Of a DNA stretch of 6,250 nt, positions 1 through 5,767 are shown one piece after another (position 1 is the stretch's first letter; every line of letters starts with the position of its first letter). Source of the stretch: Pseudobdellovibrionaceae bacterium. Lineage in GTDB: Bacteria; Bdellovibrionota; Bdellovibrionia; Bdellovibrionales; Bdellovibrionaceae. The stretch lies in NCBI GenBank assembly GCA_014376325.1, contig JACMRP010000331.1, forward strand, positions 1-6,250. Reading direction: 5' to 3'. The position numbers and the translations under genes are program-made. Under the pieces are notes generated by a model. It was not told the origin of the DNA. It saw only the letters and a program-made list of their open reading frames with translations, and made no database searches.

Positions 1-1
1 C

Positions 2-475
2 GAAAGTTTGCAGAATCATCAACTAAAAATTGAAAGTAATAATATCAGTGTGGTCGATTTCCCGCACGGGATTCACTGCACGCTGCCGATCCCCTACGAC
101 TGGAAAGTTCTAAGTTCGATTTTACAGTCTTACGTACTATCTCATTCACCGGGGTTTCAAGTTCAAAATCAAAGTTTTGAAATGGAGCTCGGTGATTTCA
201 AGGTGAATCCATCCGCAAAGTTTCGGGTTCTGCCACTTGATGCCAAAAAGAATTTTGTAAATATCGAAATCGAAGTCACTTCCGCAAAATCGGATGTCGA
301 AAAATTAAAAATCAGTCTACCGCTGAGCCAGTTTGATTTTCGTTTTTTAAATTCAGAGCTGAGTCCATCCGAAGAATGGATGATCGAACGCTGGGTAAAT
401 CATAATTTAAAATTGCAAATTATAAATCGATCCGGAAAGTCCTTTGTCCAAGCGGGCTGGCCCCTGGCCCGCTAA
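2..475 (+). CDS. Unidentified protein, probably 5'-truncated by the window edge
   Basis: The frame is open from the first complete codon (2-4) to TAA at 473-475. A TTG at 8 could start a 155-residue protein, but only seven bases lie upstream and the frame stays open to the edge, so the true start is probably outside; the first in-frame ATG is not until 182. I do not recognise the family. The visible part is soluble in character, with no membrane segment. It alternates hydrophobic and polar residues in a beta-rich style (for example FRVLPLDAKKNFVNIEIEV) and ends in a helical-looking stretch (SPSEEWMIERWVNHNLKLQI). There is a single Cys near residue 24, counted from the TTG. Codon use and composition suit a real gene. 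It converges on the minus-strand peroxidase gene, with a terminator-like hairpin at 689-716. The reading frame is fairly certain; the function is unknown. Confidence 0.7.
   Translation, partial: ESLQNHQLKIESNNISVVDFPHGIHCTLPIPYDWKVLSSILQSYVLSHSPGFQVQNQSFEMELGDFKVNPSAKFRVLPLDAKKNFVNIEIEVTSAKSDVEKLKISLPLSQFDFRFLNSELSPSEEWMIERWVNHNLKLQIINRSGKSFVQAGWPLAR
451..473. other. GC-rich hairpin at the 3' end of the first gene
   Basis: AGCGGGC (451-457) and GCCCGCT (467-473) form a perfect 7-bp stem with a 9-base loop, ending in the stop codon of the first gene. Neither strand has a T-tract after it (AAAG on plus, TTGG on minus), so it is not a classical intrinsic terminator. It could stabilise the mRNA 3' end or contribute to termination; it may also be a by-product of the coding sequence. 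Confidence 0.3.
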
Positions 476-645
476 AGTGGGACGCAACCAAACACCATCG
501 AGTAACTGTAACCCGCGTAGAAGCTGTAAAGCGGCTTACTGTTGGTCGCAGCTTGGTATATCCGATTAACAGAAAACCGGCGAAACCAAAAAGTAGCACT
601 CGAGCAGAGATGGTTTTAAGTGTCGTCGTAATATGGTATTCCCCC
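472..645 (-). pseudogene. Possible decayed small membrane-protein gene
   Basis: On the minus strand a strong ribosome-binding-like GGGGGAA (645-639) sits 6 bp before an ATT codon (632-630), not an ATG. The frame that follows encodes KTISARVLLFGFAGFLLIGY, which looks like one basic-flanked membrane helix. Past about 550 this frame becomes Arg/Thr-rich and runs to a stop at 420-422, inside the first gene. The neighbouring frame over 560-472 looks more protein-like (SKPLYSFYAGYSYSMVFGCV) and ends at TAG 474-472, right against the convergent stop codon. One reading is a roughly 53-residue membrane protein with a lost start and one frameshift. A rare ATT start, or chance, are alternatives. No family is recognised. 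Confidence 0.2.
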
Positions 646-688
646 GATTGAAGATCAGGTTAACAACACATTGTGGAACGCCTATGGA

Positions 689-716
689 AAGCGTTTCGGA
701 TCGAGACGCTTATTTT
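689..716 (+). terminator. Intrinsic terminator between convergent genes
   Basis: AAGCGTTTCG (689-698), loop GAT, and CGAGACGCTT (702-711) form a 10-bp stem with one G-U wobble in plus-strand RNA, followed by ATTTT (712-716). It would end transcription from the first gene, although it lies about 215 bp past that stop. Its right arm overlaps the stop codon of the minus-strand peroxidase gene (712-710). Read in the minus direction the wobble becomes a C-A mismatch and only TTT follows, so termination that way should be weaker. Confidence 0.5.
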
Positions 717-1198
717 AGATACTGTTCAATATCTTTGACGAGGCCTTGAGGTTCTACATTTGGTGCGTAACGTTTGATGACCTTGCCATCTTTGCCGACC
801 AAAAATTTGGTGAAATTCCACTTAATCATTTCGGTTCCGAGGATCCCGGGCGCCGAAGTCTTTAACCAGTCATACAGAGGATCCGCCTTCGCTCCGTTGA
901 CATCCACTTTAGCCATGACTGGGAAAGTGACTCCATAGTTGAGTTTGCAGAACTCCTGAATCTCTTCGTTCTGACCGGGCTCTTGCGCGCCGAATTGGTT
1001 TGAAGGAAAGCCCACGATCGCCAGGCCCTGCGCGTGATACTTTGCGTACAGTTCTTCTAGGCCGGAGTACTGGGGAGTGAAGCCGCACTTGCTCGCGACA
1101 TTCACGACCAGGACCAGTTGGCCCTCGTATTTTTTCATTGAGACGGACTTATCGGCAGCGTCTTTAACTTCGAAGGAGTACAGATTTTTTTCGGACAT
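710..1198 (-). CDS. Cys-type glutathione peroxidase (BtuE/Gpx-like thiol peroxidase)
   Basis: A 162-residue protein of the glutathione peroxidase family with a thioredoxin fold, which reduces hydrogen peroxide and organic or lipid hydroperoxides. Bacterial Cys-type members usually use thioredoxin more than glutathione as reductant. Visible residues: peroxidatic Cys38 in NVASKCGFTPQY, catalytic Gln72 in FPSNQFGAQEPG, and Trp127-Asn128 in KWNFTKFLV, completing the Cys-Gln-Trp-Asn tetrad. Cys replaces selenocysteine. Cys84 (EFCKLNYG) lies 46 residues after Cys38, the same spacing as Cys36/Cys82 in yeast Gpx3, and is the likely resolving Cys. There is no signal peptide, so it is cytosolic. The ATG is preceded by GGGAGG (1209-1204) at 5-bp spacing. 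The gene is monocistronic and divergent from the Cys-rich secreted gene. The family is certain; the reductant is inferred. Confidence 0.95.
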   Translation of the reverse strand: MSEKNLYSFEVKDAADKSVSMKKYEGQLVLVVNVASKCGFTPQYSGLEELYAKYHAQGLAIVGFPSNQFGAQEPGQNEEIQEFCKLNYGVTFPVMAKVDVNGAKADPLYDWLKTSAPGILGTEMIKWNFTKFLVGKDGKVIKRYAPNVEPQGLVKDIEQYLK

Positions 1199-1203
1199 AG
1201 GAG

Positions 1204-1214
1204 CCTCCCGGGAG
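1204..1214 (-). promoter_or_regulatory. Ribosome binding site within a 10-bp palindrome (peroxidase gene)
   Basis: The ribosome binding site GGGAGG of the peroxidase gene (minus strand, 1209-1204) lies largely within the perfect palindrome CTCCCGGGAG (1205-1214). The palindrome is too tight to form a hairpin alone but could pair between molecules or mark a protein site. The site supports the ATG at 1198 as the start. The remaining 1215-1309 must contain both divergent promoters; I see no convincing -35/-10 pair on either strand. Confidence 0.5.
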
Positions 1215-1309
1215 CGATGTCTTATTGTGATACAAGTACCGAAATAGGTGTCTCAAAGCAAGATGTCCTCTTCAGATACGATCTTTTATAGCCGATACTG
1301 AGAGTGGGA

Positions 1310-2875
1310 ATGAAAATGAATAAAATGCTCTACAATTCAATTTGGGCTCTGCTTATCGGTTTTATAGCGATTATTTTTCCGCGAGAGTCGTATGCGAATT
1401 GCCAAGCATATTGCGATAGATTCGACAGCGCTTGCGTCACTTGTTCAAGTGCTCAATACAATCTCGCTAGCAGTAGTTCTAGCAGTTCGAACTCTCAGCA
1501 AAGAAAGTCTACGATCTCCAATAATTCAAAGAATAAAAAAAATAACGAAAGTGCCGGAAGTTGCCCCAATAGGATAAAATGTGATCCTCCCAGAGAATGG
1601 AACGAAACGCATTGTGGTTGTTTTATTTCCTCTGATGATGACAGTTTGAATGGTAGTCCTAAGCAGGCGACTCAAGCTCAACCTTCAGCACCCTCTGCCA
1701 CGACAACAGAGGGTTACGCGAATCCAGATCCTAAACAATGCGGAACTGAGGCTCTCGAAAAGTTGAAGTCGCAGTGTTTCAGCTCTAAGGCAGAGGCTAT
1801 CGGAAACTGCGATTCTGAAAATGACGAAGGAATTTCGAGTTCGGTAAAGGGGCTTTCGACGTTGGCAGTGGGGACCGGGGTGCAGTCGGCTTGTACCGCT
1901 GTCGGAAAAGCATTGGGCGCAGCGAATGCTGCAATTGCCGCTTACACTTCAGTTTGTTCGGATGCTCGAAATAGCTGCGTCAGTTCTTGTTCGGCACTGA
2001 AGCGTAAACTCGAAAGGGAGGGCGACTTCTGTTTTGGCACTTACCCCTCCGGTCGCGCGGCAAAAGATAAACTGTATAACGAAGTCGTCGACGACAATTA
2101 CACCGTTTGCCAAAAACTTGATGCGAAAGTTCAGCAAGGGGTTGCGGCCGTTAACAACACGATCGGCACCGTGACCGGGGCGCAGAATTGCGCCGCACAA
2201 GTTGATACAACACTCGTTTATTGCAAACAAAATCCAACGGCCGTGGGCTGCACAAATTCCGTGACCGATTGTTCCAACCCTTCGATTGCGGCTTCGAATC
2301 CTATTTGTATTTGTGCTCGAAATCCTGCGGACGCTTCGTGTAGCCAAGCAAATTCACGTGCTACAGATAGCGGCATGGGCAATGCCGACATGCCGAGCTC
2401 TGGTCTGTCTGGCGGAACCGCGGGTAAAGGACTTGATGGCGGATTAAACGACGTCAGCTGGCAAGGTCGCGACTGGAAACCGGGCAACAGTGCCGGCGAA
2501 GATCCAGGCGGCGACAAAGGTGGTCGTCCCATTCAAGAAGGTGGCGCCGGTGGTTCTGGCGGACCGAGTGTGCCTGGCAGTGCTGCAGAAAAAGCGGCGC
2601 TCGCGGTGAATGGCGGACTTCGTGGTGGCGGAGGAAGTGGCGGCGGCGGATATTTTGGTAGCCAAGAGGGTGGTCAAGGAAACGCGGCCGCAGCCGGTAA
2701 TCAACCCTTGGGCAATCCTGATTTACGAAATTTTTTGCCCGGTGGAAAATACGATCCTAAAACTCGCGGAATCGCTGGAGTTTCTGGTCCGGATGGTATC
2801 ACCGGACCGCATTCGAATATCTGGCAGAAAATCAATAACCGCTATCAAGCGGAACGACCAAAACTCATCCCTTAA
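1310..2875 (+). CDS. Secreted Cys-rich protein with Gly-rich C-terminal part, family unrecognised
   Basis: 521 residues from ATG 1310; GTG 1304 and ATG 1316 are alternative starts, and 1316 has GGGA six bases upstream. A signal peptide is clear: basic start, hydrophobic core (IWALLIGFIAIIF), and a predicted signal peptidase I cut after SYA at residue 29. No lipobox is present, so it should reach the periplasm or outside. The mature protein has 24 Cys, all between residues 31 and 344. In order: a C-x3-C-x6-C-x2-C cluster (31-45); a Ser/Asn/Lys-rich linker (53-80); a four-Cys module ending C-x10-C-x-C (85-104); a Gln/Pro/Ala/Thr linker; a helical Cys-containing region (144-294); C-x2-NP-x4-C repeats (305-344); a Gly-rich stretch (365-458) with GGGGSGGGG; and a distinct tail ending in an Ile-Pro dipeptide. 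The even Cys number fits disulfide bonding. The function is unknown. A surface or matrix protein is possible, as the linker-module layout suggests, but this is inference. Confidence 0.85.
   Translation: MKMNKMLYNSIWALLIGFIAIIFPRESYANCQAYCDRFDSACVTCSSAQYNLASSSSSSSNSQQRKSTISNNSKNKKNNESAGSCPNRIKCDPPREWNETHCGCFISSDDDSLNGSPKQATQAQPSAPSATTTEGYANPDPKQCGTEALEKLKSQCFSSKAEAIGNCDSENDEGISSSVKGLSTLAVGTGVQSACTAVGKALGAANAAIAAYTSVCSDARNSCVSSCSALKRKLEREGDFCFGTYPSGRAAKDKLYNEVVDDNYTVCQKLDAKVQQGVAAVNNTIGTVTGAQNCAAQVDTTLVYCKQNPTAVGCTNSVTDCSNPSIAASNPICICARNPADASCSQANSRATDSGMGNADMPSSGLSGGTAGKGLDGGLNDVSWQGRDWKPGNSAGEDPGGDKGGRPIQEGGAGGSGGPSVPGSAAEKAALAVNGGLRGGGGSGGGGYFGSQEGGQGNAAAAGNQPLGNPDLRNFLPGGKYDPKTRGIAGVSGPDGITGPHSNIWQKINNRYQAERPKLIP
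2839..2852 (-). terminator. Weak terminator-like hairpin beyond the aspartokinase stop
   Basis: On the minus strand about 20 bp past the aspartokinase stop, CCGC and GCGG form a 4-bp stem with a 6-base loop, followed by TTATTGATTTT. It would be the reciprocal of the plus-strand terminator at 2881-2908 and lies inside the Cys-rich gene. The stem is short, so this is tentative. Confidence 0.2.
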
Positions 2876-4056
2876 ATAAGACCGTGCATGGCTTGCATGG
2901 TTTCTTTTCTAGCTGCGGACTCAACCAAAACGGTGACGCTCATCGCGTTGATCATCATTTTGTGTGCATGAATTTTTTGATCGGCTAACGCTTTCATTAC
3001 TTGATGCGGGATTTCCGGTGCGGTGGAGCCCGTGCAAGTCAGCGTCACTGTGGAAAACTCTGTGGAGGATAAGTTAAAGTCTGGATGCTTGCTCAGAGCA
3101 TTTCGGATGGCGCTCATCATCTCTTGCGGACCGGTTAACAATAACATCGTCGTCTTATCCCGACGTTCTAAATCCAGCAATTGCGGAAATGCTATTTGTT
3201 TGGATTCAAAATACTTTTGTAATGAATCAATTAATATTCCCGAAGATGTCGCGGTTGAAATCTGCAGGACAGTTTCGTGCGAATTAAGCGACAGGGCTTT
3301 GCTAGATTCAAACATATTCAGTCCTTCTTGAACGATCGTGCCGTCCGAAGTTTTTGTGGAGGCGGGACCAATGTATAATTTAACACTGCGAATTTTAGCG
3401 AGCTCTACGGAACGGTAGTGCAGGACTTTTGCTCCCCAGAATGTCATATCCATTAGTTGATCGTAGTTCAGTTCTTTCAGAGGCTTCGCATTTTTGACGA
3501 CGTTCGGATCGGCGGTAAACACCGCGGGCACGTCTTTTAGAATTTCGCAGCGGTCGGCGCCGAAGTAAGCAGCCATCGCGACGGCGGACGTATCTGATCC
3601 GCCTCGGCCAAGGGTCGTAATTTCTTTCGTTGCTGGGCACACGCCTTGAAATCCCGCCAGGATGACGACTTTGCCATGATCTAAAGCCTCTTGTGCGCGA
3701 AAGGCTTTGATGTCGACGATGAAAGCGTTGACGTGAGAACTGTTCGTTAAGATTCCTGCTTGGCTTCCGGTAAAACTAATCGCGGAGCAACCAAGATCAT
3801 TGAGTGCGATGCTCATTAAGGCCATGCTGATGCGTTCGCCGGCGGTCAGTAACATGTCCATTTCGCGTTGATGCGGATTCAACGAAATTTGGTTCGCGAG
3901 GTCAATCAGGGTGTTCGTGGTTTTTCCCATGGCGCTAACGACGATCACCAGCTTGGTTCCAAGCCGCGCTTGTTCTGCAATTCGCTGGGCCACCGCTTTA
4001 ATCTTTGCGGGCTCAGCAAGGGTTGCGCCGCCGTATTTTTGCACAATCATCTTCAT
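2872..4056 (-). CDS. lysC: Aspartate kinase (aspartokinase)
   Basis: A 394-residue aspartokinase that phosphorylates L-aspartate with ATP, the first step toward lysine, diaminopimelate, threonine and methionine. The amino acid kinase domain covers about 1-245: KYGG (7-10), VSAMGKTTN (40-48), TAGER (71-75), GFQGV (135-139), TTLGRGGSDTSA (147-158), VFTADP (179-184) and GAKVLHYRSVE (208-218), all expected family motifs. The start motif reads KYGGATL where KFGGTSV is usual. A C-terminal regulatory region (about 260-394) has the length of two ACT domains but poor similarity; the usual second-ACT SEIKIS segment reads INAMSVT. The length is close to that of single-function enzymes (about 400). ATG 4056 starts 9 bp after the transglycosylase stop, with no good ribosome site in the gap; GGGAA lies within the end of the upstream gene. 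Translational coupling is therefore likely. The enzyme identity is secure; the symbol, and which amino acid inhibits it, are less so. Confidence 0.93.
   Translation of the reverse strand: MKMIVQKYGGATLAEPAKIKAVAQRIAEQARLGTKLVIVVSAMGKTTNTLIDLANQISLNPHQREMDMLLTAGERISMALMSIALNDLGCSAISFTGSQAGILTNSSHVNAFIVDIKAFRAQEALDHGKVVILAGFQGVCPATKEITTLGRGGSDTSAVAMAAYFGADRCEILKDVPAVFTADPNVVKNAKPLKELNYDQLMDMTFWGAKVLHYRSVELAKIRSVKLYIGPASTKTSDGTIVQEGLNMFESSKALSLNSHETVLQISTATSSGILIDSLQKYFESKQIAFPQLLDLERRDKTTMLLLTGPQEMMSAIRNALSKHPDFNLSSTEFSTVTLTCTGSTAPEIPHQVMKALADQKIHAHKMMINAMSVTVLVESAARKETMQAMHGLI
2881..2908 (+). terminator. Intrinsic terminator of the Cys-rich gene, inside convergent coding sequence
   Basis: Five bases after the Cys-rich gene's stop codon, ACCGTGCA (2881-2888) and TGCATGGT (2894-2901) form an 8-bp stem with one G-U pair and a 5-base loop, followed directly by TTCTTTT (2902-2908). 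The shape and position fit a Rho-independent terminator. It lies wholly within the last codons of the minus-strand aspartokinase gene, where it encodes residues around TMQAMHGL. Confidence 0.55.
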
Positions 4057-4065
4057 GGTTAAAAA

Positions 4066-5001
4066 CTATTCCCGAGCAAGTTTGGTGTGTTTATCAAAAA
4101 CGTAAGTCGAAACTAAATTCAGCGCACCCTTCGGCACCCTGATAAAGTGTTTATCGATCTGGCGAGGAACGTATCCTAAAAGAAGTTCCGCGTTCAAGTC
4201 CTTCATAGATTTTCGCGTAACGCCAAGGTGATCGGCAAGCATATCCAAATCCGTACCACCTGGGACGGCGACGACTTCATAATCCAGCGGAGTCATTTTA
4301 TCTAAATCGCGAAAGCCGTAAAGATTCGGCGCCTTCGAGATCAACATCGCGGCTAAAATTTTTGGCACGTACTCTTGTGTTTCAACCGGCAAGGCGCCAC
4401 GTTTTACAAGTTCCCAGTAATCTTTGGTGCCGTGTTTTTTTATTTGTCGTCGCAACCCGGCTTCGCCCATGTTGTAACTTGCGGCCACTAAGTACCAAGA
4501 CCCGAACTCTTCACGAAGATCTTTTAAATAGCGAATAGCGGCCAGCGTACTTTTTTTAAGATCGCGGCGCTCATCCAGCCACCAATTTTTGCGAAGTCCG
4601 TAGCGGGCGCCGGTGGGTTCGATAAATTGCCAAGGTCCCACGGCGTCTGCATGGCTAACGGCTACGGAAGAAAATCCACTTTCAATCATGACCATGTATG
4701 CTAAGTCCAATGGCAGGTTCGCGCGTTGAAGCTCCGCCTGAATCATCGGCATGTATTTGGAAGATCGCGATAGCCACTCGCCGAACCAGTGTTGACCGCG
4801 CGTTTGGTAATACTGCACCCACTTACTCACTTTTTTGTTGTAGGTGACCGGTAAGTCGAAGATCAGCGTGTTGTTGTAAGCAGCCGTGTTCGCCGATTTT
4901 TGCGTCATCGACTGCAGCTTTTCTTTTAAGCTGAGCGGCTTTACCGCGGCAACGGAATTCAACGAAAGCAGCATTGTAAAAAGAAGCGAACTAAATTTCA
5001 T
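4066..5001 (-). CDS. Lytic murein transglycosylase (SLT domain, MltD-like)
   Basis: A 311-residue exported enzyme. Residues 1-18 or so are a signal peptide (MKFSSLLFTMLLSLNSVAA) with no lipobox Cys, so it should be free in the periplasm, unlike the lipoprotein MltD of E. coli. The SLT/GH23 domain spans about 85-220. Catalytic Glu107 lies in MIESGF, followed by SHADAVGPWQF (116-126) and AASYNMGEAGL (173-183), the classic goose-lysozyme-like motifs. YVPK (211-214) is also typical of MltD. Such enzymes cleave the MurNAc-GlcNAc bond of peptidoglycan, leaving 1,6-anhydro ends. Residues about 242-295 (GGTDLDMLADHLGVTRKSM, then LN and IRVP) look like one degenerate LysM-type wall-binding repeat. The ribosome site is weak (TAGG, 3 bp from the ATG). 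It is followed at 9 bp by aspartokinase, probably in one operon. Its cell role is not decided by the sequence. Confidence 0.93.
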   Translation of the reverse strand: MKFSSLLFTMLLSLNSVAAVKPLSLKEKLQSMTQKSANTAAYNNTLIFDLPVTYNKKVSKWVQYYQTRGQHWFGEWLSRSSKYMPMIQAELQRANLPLDLAYMVMIESGFSSVAVSHADAVGPWQFIEPTGARYGLRKNWWLDERRDLKKSTLAAIRYLKDLREEFGSWYLVAASYNMGEAGLRRQIKKHGTKDYWELVKRGALPVETQEYVPKILAAMLISKAPNLYGFRDLDKMTPLDYEVVAVPGGTDLDMLADHLGVTRKSMKDLNAELLLGYVPRQIDKHFIRVPKGALNLVSTYVFDKHTKLARE

Positions 5002-5108
5002 ATACCTAATTATGTGCGGGACGGGCAGAAAGCGTCGAGCACATTGATCAAAAACTAGGCTTCGTAGATTATGACGGTTGCTGGACCTTGGACGGGTCGC
5101 AGGAAGAA
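5002..5108 (-). other. Gap upstream of the transglycosylase gene
   Basis: 107 bp between two same-strand genes. It contains the short palindrome TTGATCAA (5043-5050) and, on the minus strand, a CATAAT -10-like hexamer with no matching -35. I see no clear terminator for the upstream gene. It could hold a promoter for the transglycosylase-aspartokinase pair, or the three minus-strand genes may be read through together. Confidence 0.3.
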
Positions 5109-5528
5109 CTATTTTTTGTGCGCTGCCGATGCAACATCGGAGGCACGTTTAAACCAGGCGTTGAACTGAGTGAGTTGTTTTTTGTTCAACTTGTCTAGGC
5201 AAATAACTTGGGGAATTGAATACGAGGTGATCTCTGCCGGCTGTTTGCAAGTTTCGGGATCCATAGCGACGCCGATCTTTTTAAATATCTCTCGGATCTT
5301 CGCGTATTCACTGGTGATGTCTTCGAATTCTTTTTTAGTGATCGCACGAAAGATTTTCTTTTTTTGCAGAGTACTAAATTCTAGATAGAAAGATTCTTTG
5401 CCGTCGACGACCTTATCTTCGAAAGCAATAGTTTGTGAATCGGGTTTGCCGATCTTCACTTCGACCTTTTCACCAGCGAGGGCGTGTGCGGAAAGGGCCA
5501 TCAGAAGCGCGCATAGTAGGTATTTCAT
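5109..5528 (-). CDS. Small exported protein of unknown function
   Basis: 139 residues from ATG 5528. The frame extends further upstream, but the chosen start gives a textbook signal peptide (MKYLLCALLMALSAHALA, cut before GEK), and GGAAAG lies just before it. The mature protein of about 121 residues is Lys-rich and mixed alpha/beta in appearance: a beta-like N-terminal part (EKVEVKIGKPDS to about 52), then helical stretches (TKKEFEDITSEYAKIREIFKKI, 64-85; NKKQLTQFNAWFKRASDVAS, 115-134). Two Cys (94 and 110) could form a disulfide, as expected for the periplasm. I do not recognise the family. It lies 107 bp upstream of the transglycosylase on the same strand, so a shared envelope role is possible but unproven. 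It ends with a Lys-Lys pair before TAG. Confidence 0.8.
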   Translation of the reverse strand: MKYLLCALLMALSAHALAGEKVEVKIGKPDSQTIAFEDKVVDGKESFYLEFSTLQKKKIFRAITKKEFEDITSEYAKIREIFKKIGVAMDPETCKQPAEITSYSIPQVICLDKLNKKQLTQFNAWFKRASDVASAAHKK

Positions 5529-5705
5529 TTTCTTTCCGTTCGTTTCGAAAAGGTTATCTTTCGGAGGAATTTTTGTAAAGCAATGACCCCGATATTCCAC
5601 ACTCGTTTTTGACGGAAGTAAGTGAAGGCGACAAAAAACTGGCACCCCGACTTAAGGCGGGGAAAAGAATTCCCTCGGCTCAGATCCAAATAACTTGAGT
5701 CCAAA

Positions 5706-5719
5706 AAGTTTCGAAACTT
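5706..5719. promoter_or_regulatory. Perfect 14-bp palindrome upstream of flgF, possible regulator site
   Basis: AAGTTTCGAAACTT is a perfect inverted repeat centred about 65 bp upstream of the predicted flgF transcription start. GTTTCGAAA (5708-5716) recurs at 5542-5550, just upstream of the divergent small exported gene. Its position suits a dimeric activator or repressor, for example an enhancer-binding protein acting on the sigma-54-like promoter. No known consensus is recognised. Confidence 0.35.
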
Positions 5720-5751
5720 CAAATCACGACATAAGTATTGGCCAGCTTTCA

Positions 5752-5767
5752 TGGCATACCGCTTGCT
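5752..5767 (+). promoter_or_regulatory. Sigma-54 (RpoN) type promoter of flgF
   Basis: TGGCAT-N5-TTGCT matches the sigma-54 consensus TGGCAC-N5-TTGCW in all but one base. The invariant GG (5753-5754) and GC (5765-5766) are exactly 12 bp apart. Transcription would start near 5778, only about 16 bp before the flgF ATG and a few bases before its ribosome site (AGGGGGA, 5780-5786). Sigma-54 control of rod and hook genes is well established in several bacteria, which supports the call. Confidence 0.6.

Noticed and set aside
1291..1298. GCCGATAC, close to the FliA (sigma-28) -10 box GCCGATAA, just upstream of the Cys-rich gene
   Set aside because: No matching TAAA-type -35 at the right spacing, and the implied start would leave almost no leader before ATG 1310 or 1316. 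Possible only if the mRNA is near leaderless.
2594..2700. Glycine-rich coding repeats as a possible DNA repeat array
   Set aside because: The repetition is at the amino-acid level with varied GGN codons; there is no conserved DNA unit or spacer as in a CRISPR or satellite array.
1949..2704. Minus-strand and alternative-frame open frames inside the Cys-rich gene
   Set aside because: They are by-products of GC-rich Gly/Ala/Cys codons in the real gene; none has a ribosome site or plausible composition.
5529..5645. N-terminal extension of the small exported protein to ATG 5645
   Set aside because: The extension would bury the obvious signal peptide behind 39 residues of non-conserved-looking sequence; ATG 5528 has a ribosome site and a standard signal peptide.
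5640..5654. TGGCAC at 5640-5645 as a second sigma-54 -24 element upstream of flgF
   Set aside because: The -12 position reads CTTAA, without the invariant GC; the element at 5752-5767 fits far better.
5645..5662. CCCCG...CGGGG hairpin followed on the minus strand by a T-rich stretch
   Set aside because: The stem is only 5 bp, the T-run is several bases away, and no minus-strand gene upstream would need a terminator there.
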